From: Planosporangium thailandense
GTDB lineage: Bacteria; Actinomycetota; Actinomycetes; Mycobacteriales; Micromonosporaceae
DNA: 64,000 bases
Assembly: GCF_011947195.1 (NCBI RefSeq)
Contig: NZ_JAATVY010000006.1
Span: 1 to 64,000, forward strand
Direction: 5' to 3'
Positions within the stretch are counted from its first letter, which is position 1. Every line of letters starts with the position of its first letter. The notes beneath the pieces are model-generated. The model had not been told where the DNA came from. It saw only the letters and a list, made by a program, of their open reading frames with translations, and ran no database searches. A program made the position numbers and the translations under genes. Of the stretch, positions 23,253-31,253 are shown one piece after another.

Positions 23253-23606
23253 CGCGGTCGTCGTGACTCGACGATCACGAGCCGGTTGCCGTCCCGGTCC
23301 CGGAACGCGAACATGCCGGTACGCCCTCCCACCGCAGCAAGTCGCCCACGTCGACCCCGCGCGCGAGCAGGTCGGCATGCAGGGCCGCGGCGTCCGTGGC
23401 CGTCAGGCGGATGCCGGTGTCGCCGCCCGTAGCGCCGCCTGCGGGTACGAGCGCGAGCGTCGTCGTACCCCCTGACGGCGCGACCTCGATCCAGCGCCCG
23501 CCGAGCTGGTCGACCGGGGCGTCGAGCCGCTTCTCGAAGCCCAGCGTGTGACGTAGAAGTCCACCGCCGCGTCCTGGTCGGCGACGGGGACAGCCACCGT
23601 CCGCAC
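23249..23606 (-). pseudogene. VOC/glyoxalase-family gene with two frameshifts
   Basis: Reading from GTG 23606, the first segment is VRTVAVPVADQDAAVDFYVT; after a one-base loss near 23545 the next phase continues LGFEKRLDAPVDQLGGRWIE, VAPSGGTTTLALVPAGG and [20 protein letters not shown]; after a second one-base loss near 23315 it ends [21 protein letters not shown]. Together these make a normal ~120-residue vicinal-oxygen-chelate protein with the C-terminal metal Glu of [13 protein letters not shown]. As given, no functional product is possible. Either real decay or two indel errors. Confidence 0.8.
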
Positions 23607-23642
23607 GTCATCGGAGACTCTGCCGCCACTGCAAGGCCAACG

Positions 23643-23659
23643 CAATGTGACACACATTG
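23643..23659. promoter_or_regulatory. CAATGT-N5-ACATTG dyad
   Basis: A perfect 6-bp inverted repeat 37 bp upstream of the VOC pseudogene start; ACATTG recurs at 23695-23700. The spot is AT-rich for this genome. Likely an operator for the VOC-DUF1905 unit. Confidence 0.45.
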
Positions 23660-23802
23660 CTGTCTCCCGCCGTCGGATAGCAGCAGTATGTGCAACATTG
23701 TCGAGAGCTTGGCACGGGCGGGGCGCGAATCGCGCAAGCCCGTTTCACGTTGTCGTGCGAGTGGCGCACAACGAACTTACATAGACCTTTACCATTGTTA
23801 CG

Positions 23803-23848
23803 CTCCGGTTTCCGAATGATTTTCACATCGCTCATTCGGAGACCGGAG
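23803..23848 (+). promoter_or_regulatory. Hairpin sequestering the acylase ribosome binding site
   Basis: CTCCGGTTTCCGAATGA (23803-23819) pairs with TCATTCGGAGACCGGAG (23832-23848): 17 consecutive pairs with one G-U, 12-nt loop. The 3' arm contains the first bases of the Shine-Dalgarno GGAGGA (23845-23850) of the acylase gene (ATG 23857), so the folded leader would block initiation. Confidence 0.65.
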
Positions 23849-23856
23849 GAGCCGCC

Positions 23857-26667
23857 ATGCGTCCACACCTCACCCACAGACGACGGGCCTTCCGCCTCGC
23901 CGTGGTCACCGCCGCCCTGGCCACCGCCCTCGCCGTCGGCTCGCCACCCGTGCCGGCGATCGGGTCGACAACCACCGCCGCCACCGACGACTACTGCCTC
24001 GGCCAGTGCGGCGACATCCTGCCGCCCGGCGAGAACGGCAACGCCACCCTCATCGAGATCCTCGCCCACAAGACGCTCGGCACCAGGCCACCACACTCGG
24101 GCGACCAGCTCGACCGGTACGCGAACCTGGTCTACAACTACGCCGGGCTCACCGACGACCAGCTCTCGCGCTTCTTCGACGACGCCGCGCTGGGCGTGCC
24201 GGCGGGCCAGGTGGAGCGCACCGAACGGCCCCGCTCGGACGTGACGATCGTGCGGGACAGGGCGACCGGGGTCCCCCACATCACCGGCACCACCCGCGCC
24301 GGCACGATGTACGGGGCCGGGTACGCCGGAGCCGAGGACCGCCTGTTCGTCATGGACCTCATGCGCCACCTGGGGCGCGGCCAGCTCACCTCGTTCGCCG
24401 GCGGCGCCCCCGGCAACCAGGCCCTCGAGCAGAGCGTCTGGCGCAACTCCCCCTACACCGAGGCCGACCTGCAGGCCCAGGTGGACCGGCTGCGCACGCA
24501 GGGCACCCGGGGCGCGCAGCTCTACGACGACGTGGCCAGCTACGTGGCCGGAGTCAACCGGTACATCGCCGACTGCATGGCCGGCCGCTACTGCCCCGGC
24601 GAGTACGTGCTCTCCGGGCACCTCGACGCCATCACCAACGCCGGCGGCCCGCAGCCGTTCGCGCCGACCGACCTGATCGCGATCGCCGGGGTCGTCGGCG
24701 GCCTGTTCGGCGGCGGGGGCGGCGGCGAGATGCAGTCGGCGCTGGTACGGATCGCCGCCCGGGCCCGCTACGGCGCCGCGGAAGGCGACCGGGTGTGGAC
24801 CGCCTTCCGCGCGCAGAACGATCCCGAGACCGTGCTGACGCTGCACGACGGGCAGAGCTTCCCGTACGGCGCGGCGCCGGCGGACACCTCCGGGGTCGCG
24901 CTGCCGGACGCCGGCTCGGTCAACGCCGAACCCGTCGTGTACGACCGCACCGGATCGGCGGGGGCCACCGCCGGCGCCCAGGGGGTGCTGCCCGGGCTGC
25001 ACATCGGCGCCGACCACCAGGGCATGTCCAACGCCGTCGTCATCTCGGCCGCGAAGTCGGCCACCGGGCACCCGATCGCGGTGTTCGGCCCGCAGACCGG
25101 CTACTTCTCCCCGCAACTGCTCATGGTGCAGGAGCTACGCGGGCCGGGCATCGCCGCGCGGGGCATCGCGTTCGCCGGGCTCAACCTGTACGTCCTGATC
25201 GGCCGGGGGCTGGACTACTCGTGGAGCGCCACGTCGGCCGAGCAGGACATCACCGACACGTACGCCGTGCCGCTGTGCGAACCGGACGGCAGGCCGGCGA
25301 CGGTGCGCTCGACCGCGTACCGGTGGCACGGGCAGTGCCTGCCGATGGAGGTCCTCGAACGGCGCAACGCATGGAAGCCGACGCTCGCCGACGGCACCGC
25401 GGCCGGCTCGTACCGGCTGCAGGCGCTGCGGACGAAGTACGGCCTCGTGGCGTGGCGCGGCACGGTCGGCGGCGCGCCGGTGGCGTTCACCAGCCTGCGG
25501 TCGACGTACCGGCACGAGGCGGACTCGGCGATCGGGTTCCAGATGTTCAACGAGCCCGACGCGATGGCGACCGTGGACGGCTTCCAGCGGGCGGCGGGCG
25601 CGATCGGGTACGCGTTCAACTGGTTCTACGTCAACTCCCGCGACACCGGCTACTTCAACTCCGGCCTCGACCCGGTCCGCGCGTCCGGCGCCGACCCCAA
25701 CCTGCCGGTACGCGCCGACACGGCGTACGAGTGGCGCGATTTCGACCCGGACGCGAACACGGCGGCGTACCTGTCTCCCGCCCAGCACCCGCACGGCGTC
25801 AACCAGGACTACTTCATCAGCTGGAACAACAAGCAGGCCAAGGACTACTCGGCCGCCGACGGCAACTTCAGCTTCGGCCCGGTGCAGCGCGCCGACCTGC
25901 TCGACGTACGGGTGCGGGCCGCGCTCGCGGGCGGCGGCCGGCTCGACCGGGCGGGCACCGTACGCGTCGCCGAGGACGCCGCCGTCACCGACCTGCGCGG
26001 CGAGAAGGTCCTTGGCAGCCTCCTGCGCGTGCTCGGCAGCCAGCCGGTGACCGACCCCGCGCTGGCGGCGGCCGTCACCGAGTTGACCGCCTGGCGGGAC
26101 GCGGGCGCGAAGCGGATCGAGACGGCCCCCGGGTCGAAGGTCTACCGGCACGCCGACGCGATCCGCGTCTTCGACGCGTGGTGGCCGCTGCTCGTGGCCG
26201 CGGCGTTCAACGCGGACCTGGGCGACGGACTGTACGCGTCCCTGGTCGGCGCCATGCAGGTCAACGAGTCCCCGTCAGGTGGCCAGCAGGGCGACTCCGG
26301 CGGCGGCGCGTCCCCCAACGAGGCGCAGCCGCACAAGGGCTCGTCGTTCCAGTACGGCTGGTGGGGCTATGTGGACAAGGATCTGCGATCGGTCCTCGGC
26401 GATCCGGTCGCACAGCCGCTGCCCCGGCGCTTCTGCGGCGGTGGCGACCCGGCGGCCTGCCGGCAGGTGCTGCTGTCCACCCTGGGCCGGGCGGCCGCGC
26501 AGCCGGCGACTCAGGTGTACCCGGCTGACGCCACCTGCGCGGCCGGCGACCAGTGGTGCGCCGACGCCATCGCCCAGTCGCCGCTCGGCGGCATCACGCA
26601 ACCGCTGATCGCGTGGCAGAACCGGCCCACGTACCAGCAGGTGGTCTCGTTCCCGGCCGGACGCTGA
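23857..26667 (+). CDS. Secreted penicillin-acylase-family Ntn hydrolase
   Basis: A 936-residue precursor. A signal peptide (RRAFRLAVVTAALATALAVG) exports it. The alpha-chain region contains VTIVRDRATGVPHITGTTRA and GYAGAEDRLFVMDLMRHLGRG. Self-cleavage should occur before Ser391 in HQGMSNAVVISAAKSATG, making Ser391 the N-terminal nucleophile of the beta chain; GPQTGYFSPQ and the later Asn in FISWNNKQ fit the oxyanion and catalytic sites. It likely hydrolyses amide bonds of acylated amines such as lipopeptides, acyl-homoserine lactones or beta-lactams (aculeacin-acylase-like proteins are relatives). Ribosome binding site GGAGGA sits inside a hairpin. Stand-alone gene with its own terminator. 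Confidence 0.85.
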   Translation: MRPHLTHRRRAFRLAVVTAALATALAVGSPPVPAIGSTTTAATDDYCLGQCGDILPPGENGNATLIEILAHKTLGTRPPHSGDQLDRYANLVYNYAGLTDDQLSRFFDDAALGVPAGQVERTERPRSDVTIVRDRATGVPHITGTTRAGTMYGAGYAGAEDRLFVMDLMRHLGRGQLTSFAGGAPGNQALEQSVWRNSPYTEADLQAQVDRLRTQGTRGAQLYDDVASYVAGVNRYIADCMAGRYCPGEYVLSGHLDAITNAGGPQPFAPTDLIAIAGVVGGLFGGGGGGEMQSALVRIAARARYGAAEGDRVWTAFRAQNDPETVLTLHDGQSFPYGAAPADTSGVALPDAGSVNAEPVVYDRTGSAGATAGAQGVLPGLHIGADHQGMSNAVVISAAKSATGHPIAVFGPQTGYFSPQLLMVQELRGPGIAARGIAFAGLNLYVLIGRGLDYSWSATSAEQDITDTYAVPLCEPDGRPATVRSTAYRWHGQCLPMEVLERRNAWKPTLADGTAAGSYRLQALRTKYGLVAWRGTVGGAPVAFTSLRSTYRHEADSAIGFQMFNEPDAMATVDGFQRAAGAIGYAFNWFYVNSRDTGYFNSGLDPVRASGADPNLPVRADTAYEWRDFDPDANTAAYLSPAQHPHGVNQDYFISWNNKQAKDYSAADGNFSFGPVQRADLLDVRVRAALAGGGRLDRAGTVRVAEDAAVTDLRGEKVLGSLLRVLGSQPVTDPALAAAVTELTAWRDAGAKRIETAPGSKVYRHADAIRVFDAWWPLLVAAAFNADLGDGLYASLVGAMQVNESPSGGQQGDSGGGASPNEAQPHKGSSFQYGWWGYVDKDLRSVLGDPVAQPLPRRFCGGGDPAACRQVLLSTLGRAAAQPATQVYPADATCAAGDQWCADAIAQSPLGGITQPLIAWQNRPTYQQVVSFPAGR

Positions 26668-26678
26668 CCAGGTGCGAC

Positions 26679-26705
26679 ACGGATTGTCGTATTCAATCAA
26701 TCCGT
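26679..26705. terminator. Hairpin terminator after the acylase
   Basis: ACGGATTG (26679-26686) pairs with CAATCCGT (26698-26705) around 11 nt, followed by CCGGTTTT, in an AT-rich gap 12 bases past the stop. Confidence 0.7.
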
Positions 26706-26743
26706 CCGGTTTTGCCCCCAAATGATGTTAGCGTGACGCTTCG

Positions 26744-27850
26744 ATGTCCAGCAACGCACGCCGCCAGTCCCCGACGACGAGGAGCGCGGCAGCCGGCAGC
26801 GCCCGCCGCTCGGCACGGCCTGCCCGGACGGTGCCGGCGCGCGAGACGAGAACCGCCCGCACCCGCGCCGACGTCAGGAGGGCGACACCCCGCGCGGCGT
26901 ACGCCGAGCCCAGGGAGGCCTCGCCCCGCACCACCGGTGGCGGGGCGAGGCCCACCAAGCCAGCGGGCCTCGCCCTCAGCCTGACCCTGCTCGCGACGCT
27001 CGTCGTCGGCGGCTTCGTCGGGCGCCACGCCTCCGGCGGGACCGAGGCGACCAGGCCGTCGGGTGCGACCATGGCTGTCCCCAGCGGCACGCCTGCGACC
27101 GGGCGGTCCGCGTCCGCGCCCCGGAGCGACGCACCCCTCCCGGCGCCGCTGCTGAAGCTGAGCCCGTCATCGTCACCGTCGCCGTCCCCGTCGGGGGCGA
27201 AGACGGTGACGATCGACCAGGCGGACGGCGAGTGGGACAGCTGGGCGCTGCTCAACCGCACCACCGGCGCCATCGTCACCGGCGGCGACGACGGCACCAA
27301 CTCGACGGAGTCGATGATCAAGGCCTGGATCGCGGCCGACTACCTGAACGGCCTCCACGGAGCGCAGCCGAGCGCGGCCGACACCGACCTGCTCCGCCGG
27401 ATGATCCGGGACAGTGACAACGACGCCGCCGAGACGCTGTACCTGCGCCGCGGCAACGACGCGGTCATCGACCGGCTGGTCTCCACCTGCGGCCTCACCG
27501 ACACCACCGTGCACCACGGGTGGTGGAGCCTGACCCAGACCTCCGCCCGCGACGCGGTGCGCATGGGCGACTGCATCGCCGACGGCAAGGCCACCAACCC
27601 GAAGTGGACGGCGTGGCTGCTGAACGAGATGCGCCAGGTCGAGGGCGAGGGCAACTTCGGCATCGTCGAGGTACGGCCGGGCGTGGCCATCAAGAACGGC
27701 TGGACGGACTGGGGCGGCTACTGGCACGTCAACTGCCTCGCCGTCACCGACGGGTGGAGCCTGTCGGTGCTCACCCGCTACCCGGACAGCCTCGGCCTCG
27801 ACCATGGGGCCGCCGTGTGCCGCTCGGTCACCCAGCAGCTCAGCCCTTAA
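26744..27850 (+). CDS. Membrane-anchored serine hydrolase (beta-lactamase/DD-peptidase fold)
   Basis: A 368-residue protein. A long Arg/Ala-rich cytoplasmic N terminus (about 1-72) precedes one transmembrane helix (LALSLTLLATLVVGGFVG, about 75-92), a Ser/Pro/Thr stalk (100-150) and an extracytoplasmic serine hydrolase domain (155-368). Class A beta-lactamase-like elements are present: SMIK as SxxK, SDN in RDSDNDAAE, and KNGW replacing the KTG triad. The unusual basic tail is not typical of beta-lactamases, so wall remodelling is more likely than resistance. ATG 26744 lacks a clear ribosome binding site; a later start before the helix is possible. Confidence 0.78.
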   Translation: MSSNARRQSPTTRSAAAGSARRSARPARTVPARETRTARTRADVRRATPRAAYAEPREASPRTTGGGARPTKPAGLALSLTLLATLVVGGFVGRHASGGTEATRPSGATMAVPSGTPATGRSASAPRSDAPLPAPLLKLSPSSSPSPSPSGAKTVTIDQADGEWDSWALLNRTTGAIVTGGDDGTNSTESMIKAWIAADYLNGLHGAQPSAADTDLLRRMIRDSDNDAAETLYLRRGNDAVIDRLVSTCGLTDTTVHHGWWSLTQTSARDAVRMGDCIADGKATNPKWTAWLLNEMRQVEGEGNFGIVEVRPGVAIKNGWTDWGGYWHVNCLAVTDGWSLSVLTRYPDSLGLDHGAAVCRSVTQQLSP

Positions 27851-27852
27851 CT

Positions 27853-27898
27853 ATCTTGGACACTTGCGCCGGTTATGGGTGGCCCAAGTGTCCAAGAT
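27853..27898. terminator. Bidirectional terminator hairpin
   Basis: ATCTTGGACACTTG (27853-27866) is the exact complement of 27885-27898; the loop is 18 nt. It lies between the convergent serine hydrolase and MBL genes. Confidence 0.85.
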
Positions 27899-27933
27899 CG
27901 CCAACCACGCAGTCGGCCGGACGCGCGCTCGCG

Positions 27934-28752
27934 CTAACGCTGCGGCTGCGTCACGGCCGCCTCCAGGTCCATCGTCTCCCCGCGCACGATCGAGCGGACC
28001 AGATGGTCGAGGTGGCGGCGCCGCACCGCGGACTGGAAGTCACTGAGCGGGGACCGGAACACCGTGTAGTCGTCGTAGTGGATCGGCACCGCGAGCCCCG
28101 GCTCGATCAGGTCGACCAGGCTGGCGCCCTGCTCGCCGTCCATCGTCAGCAGCAGGCCCAGGACCCGGGTGCCGCCGAGGTGCACGAGCATGACGTCGAT
28201 GCCGGGCAGCCGCTCCGGGATCTCGCGCAACCACCACCGGTACAGCGTGTCGCCGGTCTGGTACAGGCGCAGCCGCCGCTCGCCGGCCACCTCCCAGTCG
28301 ATCACGCTGCCCATGGTCTCGGGCATCAGCAGGTGAAGGCCGGTCGGCCCGTGCTGGGCGGGCACGGCGGTCACCCGTACCGTCTGGTCGCCCTTGCGGA
28401 ACTCCACGTGCGACCAGGTGCGCAGCCCGATCGTGTCGCGGAATCGCCAGGTCGCCGCCAGCCGGCGCGCGGCCGACGGCGTGGTGGCGATCGGCAGCCC
28501 CCGGGGCAGCCGGGCCTTCGCGACCCGGTCGAAGTGGTCGCCGTGCAGATGGGAGAGCACGACCGCGTCCAGCTCCGGCAGCTCGTCGATGTCCATCGCG
28601 GGCTGCGTGCGGCGGCGGCTCCACAGCCCGTACCCGAAGTAGGCGGCCTCCCCGACGTGCAGGAAGTTCGGGTCGGTCAGGAGCGTGAACTCCCCCAGGC
28701 GCAGCAGCGTGGTCGCGGTGCCCACGAAGGTGACAGAGGCGTCCTGTGGCAT
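27934..28752 (-). CDS. MBL-fold hydrolase (UlaG-like)
   Basis: A 272-residue metallo-beta-lactamase-fold protein with HLHGDHFD as HxHxDH, PAQHGP as the next His and TGDTLY for the Asp ligand; FVGTATTLLRLGEFTLLTDPNF at the start is typical of the UlaG/L-ascorbate lactonase-like branch. ATG 28752 follows GGGGAGG. A longer frame to 28797 has no start signal. Cytoplasmic; no signal peptide. The substrate is unknown. It converges on the serine hydrolase gene and is divergent from a 121-residue DUF6401-like gene. Confidence 0.82.
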   Translation of the reverse strand: MPQDASVTFVGTATTLLRLGEFTLLTDPNFLHVGEAAYFGYGLWSRRRTQPAMDIDELPELDAVVLSHLHGDHFDRVAKARLPRGLPIATTPSAARRLAATWRFRDTIGLRTWSHVEFRKGDQTVRVTAVPAQHGPTGLHLLMPETMGSVIDWEVAGERRLRLYQTGDTLYRWWLREIPERLPGIDVMLVHLGGTRVLGLLLTMDGEQGASLVDLIEPGLAVPIHYDDYTVFRSPLSDFQSAVRRRHLDHLVRSIVRGETMDLEAAVTQPQR

Positions 28753-28846
28753 GGCGGTTACCTCCCCGCACCCGGTACCCCATGGGTCGGCCATCATGTG
28801 CCGGGTGCCGCTTGGTTTGTTTCAGGTCACATAGGTTCACCCGGGG

Positions 28847-29212
28847 GTGGGATCGGCCGAACAGACCCGCATGCACGAGGGATCTGCGATACCAGGACGA
28901 CTGAGCGCCTCACGGGAACTGCTGCGCCTGCTCATAGAGGAGGTGGGCGCGCCGGGCTTCGCCGCGATGCGACGGCGGCCCGGGCTGGTGGCCGAGGTCG
29001 ACCAGCACGCCGCCGAGGTGCGTGACTCGCTCGGCGACGGTCGCGGCTCCCCCAGCACGGTGGCTCTCGCGGGGTACACCGAGGGCCTCATCCACGCCGC
29101 GGAGGAGGCCGGCTGGGAGTTCCCGGCCGAGATCGACTGGGCCGCCGGCGACTGGCGCGTGATCCGCCTGCTCGCGATCTGCGTGCTCGCCTCGGACGGC
29201 CGTGAACTCTGA
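28847..29212 (+). CDS. Small helical protein, possibly DUF6401 family
   Basis: A 121-residue helical protein. ASRELLRLLIEEVGAPGFAA, PGLVAEVDQHAAEVRDSL and ALAGYTEGLIHAAEEAGWEF resemble, from memory, the DUF6401 proteins associated with natural-product clusters; this is a weak assignment. GTG 28847 and ATG 28871 are both possible starts, neither with a strong ribosome binding site, and the conserved part begins at about residue 20. A 33-bp tandem duplication copies its last eleven codons and stop. Confidence 0.55.
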   Translation: MGSAEQTRMHEGSAIPGRLSASRELLRLLIEEVGAPGFAAMRRRPGLVAEVDQHAAEVRDSLGDGRGSPSTVALAGYTEGLIHAAEEAGWEFPAEIDWAAGDWRVIRLLAICVLASDGREL

Positions 29213-29247
29213 CTCGTGCTCGCCTCAGACGGCCGTGAACTCTGACT
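29182..29247 (+). repeat. 33-bp tandem duplication including the stop codon
   Basis: 29182-29214 and 29215-29247 are identical apart from one base. The first copy encodes VLASDGREL and the TGA stop; the second is in frame, so stop readthrough would add the same peptide again. Confidence 0.9.
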
Positions 29248-29380
29248 CTTGACCGGCCCCGGAGCGGGTACCGGTGACCGGGTGAGCCGGTGCGGCGCGA
29301 CAGCCGGTGAGCCCGTGAGGCGCGCCACACCGGTAGCCGCGCGGGCATCGCGGCCCGGGCGTCGCGAGTTGGGGGCATTC

Positions 29381-30313
29381 ATGAGAGCTGTTGCGCAGAC
29401 CGAATTCGGCGACGCGGACGTCCTGCGTCCGCAGGAGTTGCCCGACCCGGTCGCGGGCCCGGACGGGGTCGTGATCCGGGTACGTGCCGCCGGGATCAAC
29501 CCGGTCGACTACAAGATCCGCGCCGGTTACCTGCAGGGAGCGTTCCCGTACCACTTCCCCCTGGTCCCGGGCTGGGACGTGGCGGGCGAGGTGGTCGAGG
29601 TCGGCCCGGCGGTGACGCGATTCTCCGTCGGCGACGCCGTCATGGCGTACGCCCGCAAGGACCACATCCAGTGGGGCACCTACGCGGAGCTGGTCCGGGT
29701 CCGGGAGGAGGCGTGCGCCCTCAAGCCGGACGCGTTGAGCTTCGCCGAAGCCGGCGCCCTCCCCCTCGCCGGCCTCACCGCGCTCCAGTCGCTGTCCGCG
29801 GTCGACGTCGGCCCCGGCGACGTGGTGCTGGTACACGCCGCCGCGGGCGGAGTCGGCCATTTCGCCGTCCAGATCGCGCGGGCGCTCGGCGCGGCCAGGG
29901 TGATCGGCACCGCCTCGCCGCGAAACCACGATTTCATCCGCGCACTGGGCGCGGAGCCCATCGAGTACGGCGACGACCTGCCGGAGCGCCTCACCAAGGT
30001 CGTCGGCGGCGACGGCAAGGTCGACGCGGTCGCCGACTACGTCGGCGGGAAGGCGCTCGAACAGTCCCCGGCCCTGGTCCGAGCCGCCGCGCGGCACGTC
30101 TCCGTGGTCGACCCCAAGGTCAAGGAGCAGGGCGGCCGGTACGTGTTCGTGCGCCCCAACGGCGGCCAGCTCAAGGCGCTGGGCGACCTGGCCACCGACG
30201 GGCGGCTGCGGGCCGAGATCGCCCGCGAGTTCCCCCTCGACCAGGCCGCGGACGCACAGCGGCTGCTGGAGAGCGGGCACGTCCGTGGCAAGATCGTCCT
30301 GACCGTCGCGTAA
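29381..30313 (+). CDS. NADP-dependent quinone-oxidoreductase-like protein (MDR family)
   Basis: A 310-residue zinc-free medium-chain reductase. RAAGINPVDYKIRAGY, VPGWDVAGEVVEVG and the NADPH loop VHAAAGGVGHFAVQIARALGA are the quinone oxidoreductase signature; no structural-zinc Cys cluster exists. It should reduce quinones or enones with NADPH. ATG 29381 with GGGGG ten bases upstream is chosen over a long in-frame N-terminal extension of low complexity. The 3' end shows an 18-bp tandem duplication with the stop. No regulator adjoins it. Confidence 0.87.
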   Translation: MRAVAQTEFGDADVLRPQELPDPVAGPDGVVIRVRAAGINPVDYKIRAGYLQGAFPYHFPLVPGWDVAGEVVEVGPAVTRFSVGDAVMAYARKDHIQWGTYAELVRVREEACALKPDALSFAEAGALPLAGLTALQSLSAVDVGPGDVVLVHAAAGGVGHFAVQIARALGAARVIGTASPRNHDFIRALGAEPIEYGDDLPERLTKVVGGDGKVDAVADYVGGKALEQSPALVRAAARHVSVVDPKVKEQGGRYVFVRPNGGQLKALGDLATDGRLRAEIAREFPLDQAADAQRLLESGHVRGKIVLTVA

Positions 30314-30347
30314 CAACGCACCGTCGCGTAACAACGCACCGTCGCGT
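30302..30347 (+). repeat. 18-bp tandem duplication including the stop codon
   Basis: ACCGTCGCGTAACAACGC occurs at 30302-30319 and 30320-30337, with a partial third copy to about 30347. The first copy contains the TAA stop of the reductase; the second copy is in frame. Confidence 0.9.
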
Positions 30348-30451
30348 CGCCGCCGTCCCCGTACGTCGATGCCCGTGCCCGCTGCGGGCGCGGGCATCGA
30401 CGCGTCACAGGGGAGCCGACGCGCGTGGCGCGTGCCAGAGGGAAGGCTGCC

Positions 30452-31099
30452 GTGCCCATCCGACCCGTTTCCCCCGAGGCCCTCGTCGACGAGCTGGCCG
30501 CTCTCGTCGACGCCGCCCGGTACCGCCGCTGGCTGCGCGTCGCGATCGACGGCGCTCCGCCCGCCGCACCCCACGAGCTCGCCGACGCGCTGGTCGCGCC
30601 GCTGCGCGTACGGGGACGACCGGTCCAGCGGGTGCGCGCCGACGACTTCCTACGCCCCGCCTCCCTGCGCCTGGAGCGCGGCCGGACCAATCCGGACGCC
30701 TTCTACGAAGACTGGCTCGACGTGCGCGGCCTCACCCGCGAGGTCCTCGACCCCCTCGGCGACGACGGGAGCGGCCGGATCCTGCCCACCCTCTGGGACA
30801 CCACCAGGGATCGGGCGACCCGGGCGGCGTACGTCACCGTTCCGGCGGGCGGCGTCCTGCTGCTGAGCGGTGCGCTGCTGCTCGGTGCCGGGCTGGCGTT
30901 CGACCTGGTCGTCCACCTGTCGATGTCACCGGGCGCGCTGGCCCGCCGTACCGCCGACGCCGACCGGTGGACCCTGCCGGCCTACCGCCGCTACGCCGAC
31001 GAGGTCGACCCGGCGCAGTTCGCCGACGTCGTCGTCCGGGTCGACGACCCCCGGCACCCGGCCCTGGTCACGGCGTGCGGCGATCCATCGACGCAGTGA
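30452..31099 (+). CDS. Uridine-kinase-like P-loop protein with degenerate Walker A
   Basis: A 215-residue protein of the uridine/phosphoribulokinase-like group. RVRADDFLRPASLRLERGRT, DAFYEDWLDVRGLTREVLDP and PAGGVLLLSGALLLG align with the usual substrate and lid segments. The P-loop, normally GxxxxGKT/S, here reads AIDGAPPAAPHELAD and has no Lys, so nucleotide binding is likely altered or lost. GTG 30452 follows GAGGGAAGG; the frame open to 30425 is less well supported. Cytoplasmic; neighbours give no clue. Confidence 0.75.
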   Translation: MPIRPVSPEALVDELAALVDAARYRRWLRVAIDGAPPAAPHELADALVAPLRVRGRPVQRVRADDFLRPASLRLERGRTNPDAFYEDWLDVRGLTREVLDPLGDDGSGRILPTLWDTTRDRATRAAYVTVPAGGVLLLSGALLLGAGLAFDLVVHLSMSPGALARRTADADRWTLPAYRRYADEVDPAQFADVVVRVDDPRHPALVTACGDPSTQ

Positions 31100-31253
31100 C
31101 GTCTTTCGACCTCGCGTTAACCTTTCAACTGGTGCACATCGCGCCCGATCGGCGCCCGCGCGGACACCCGTTGCGGTGATGGTTGAACGTCAGGCGATCG
31201 GGGTCACGTAAGGCATAGAGAAGCCACGAGCGTCGAACTCACAGGAGGTTCGG

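Noticed and set aside
28810-28870. GGGGTACC-containing sequence upstream of the MBL gene at 28752 as a SigB-type promoter
   Set aside because: No GNNT at the right spacing on the minus strand.
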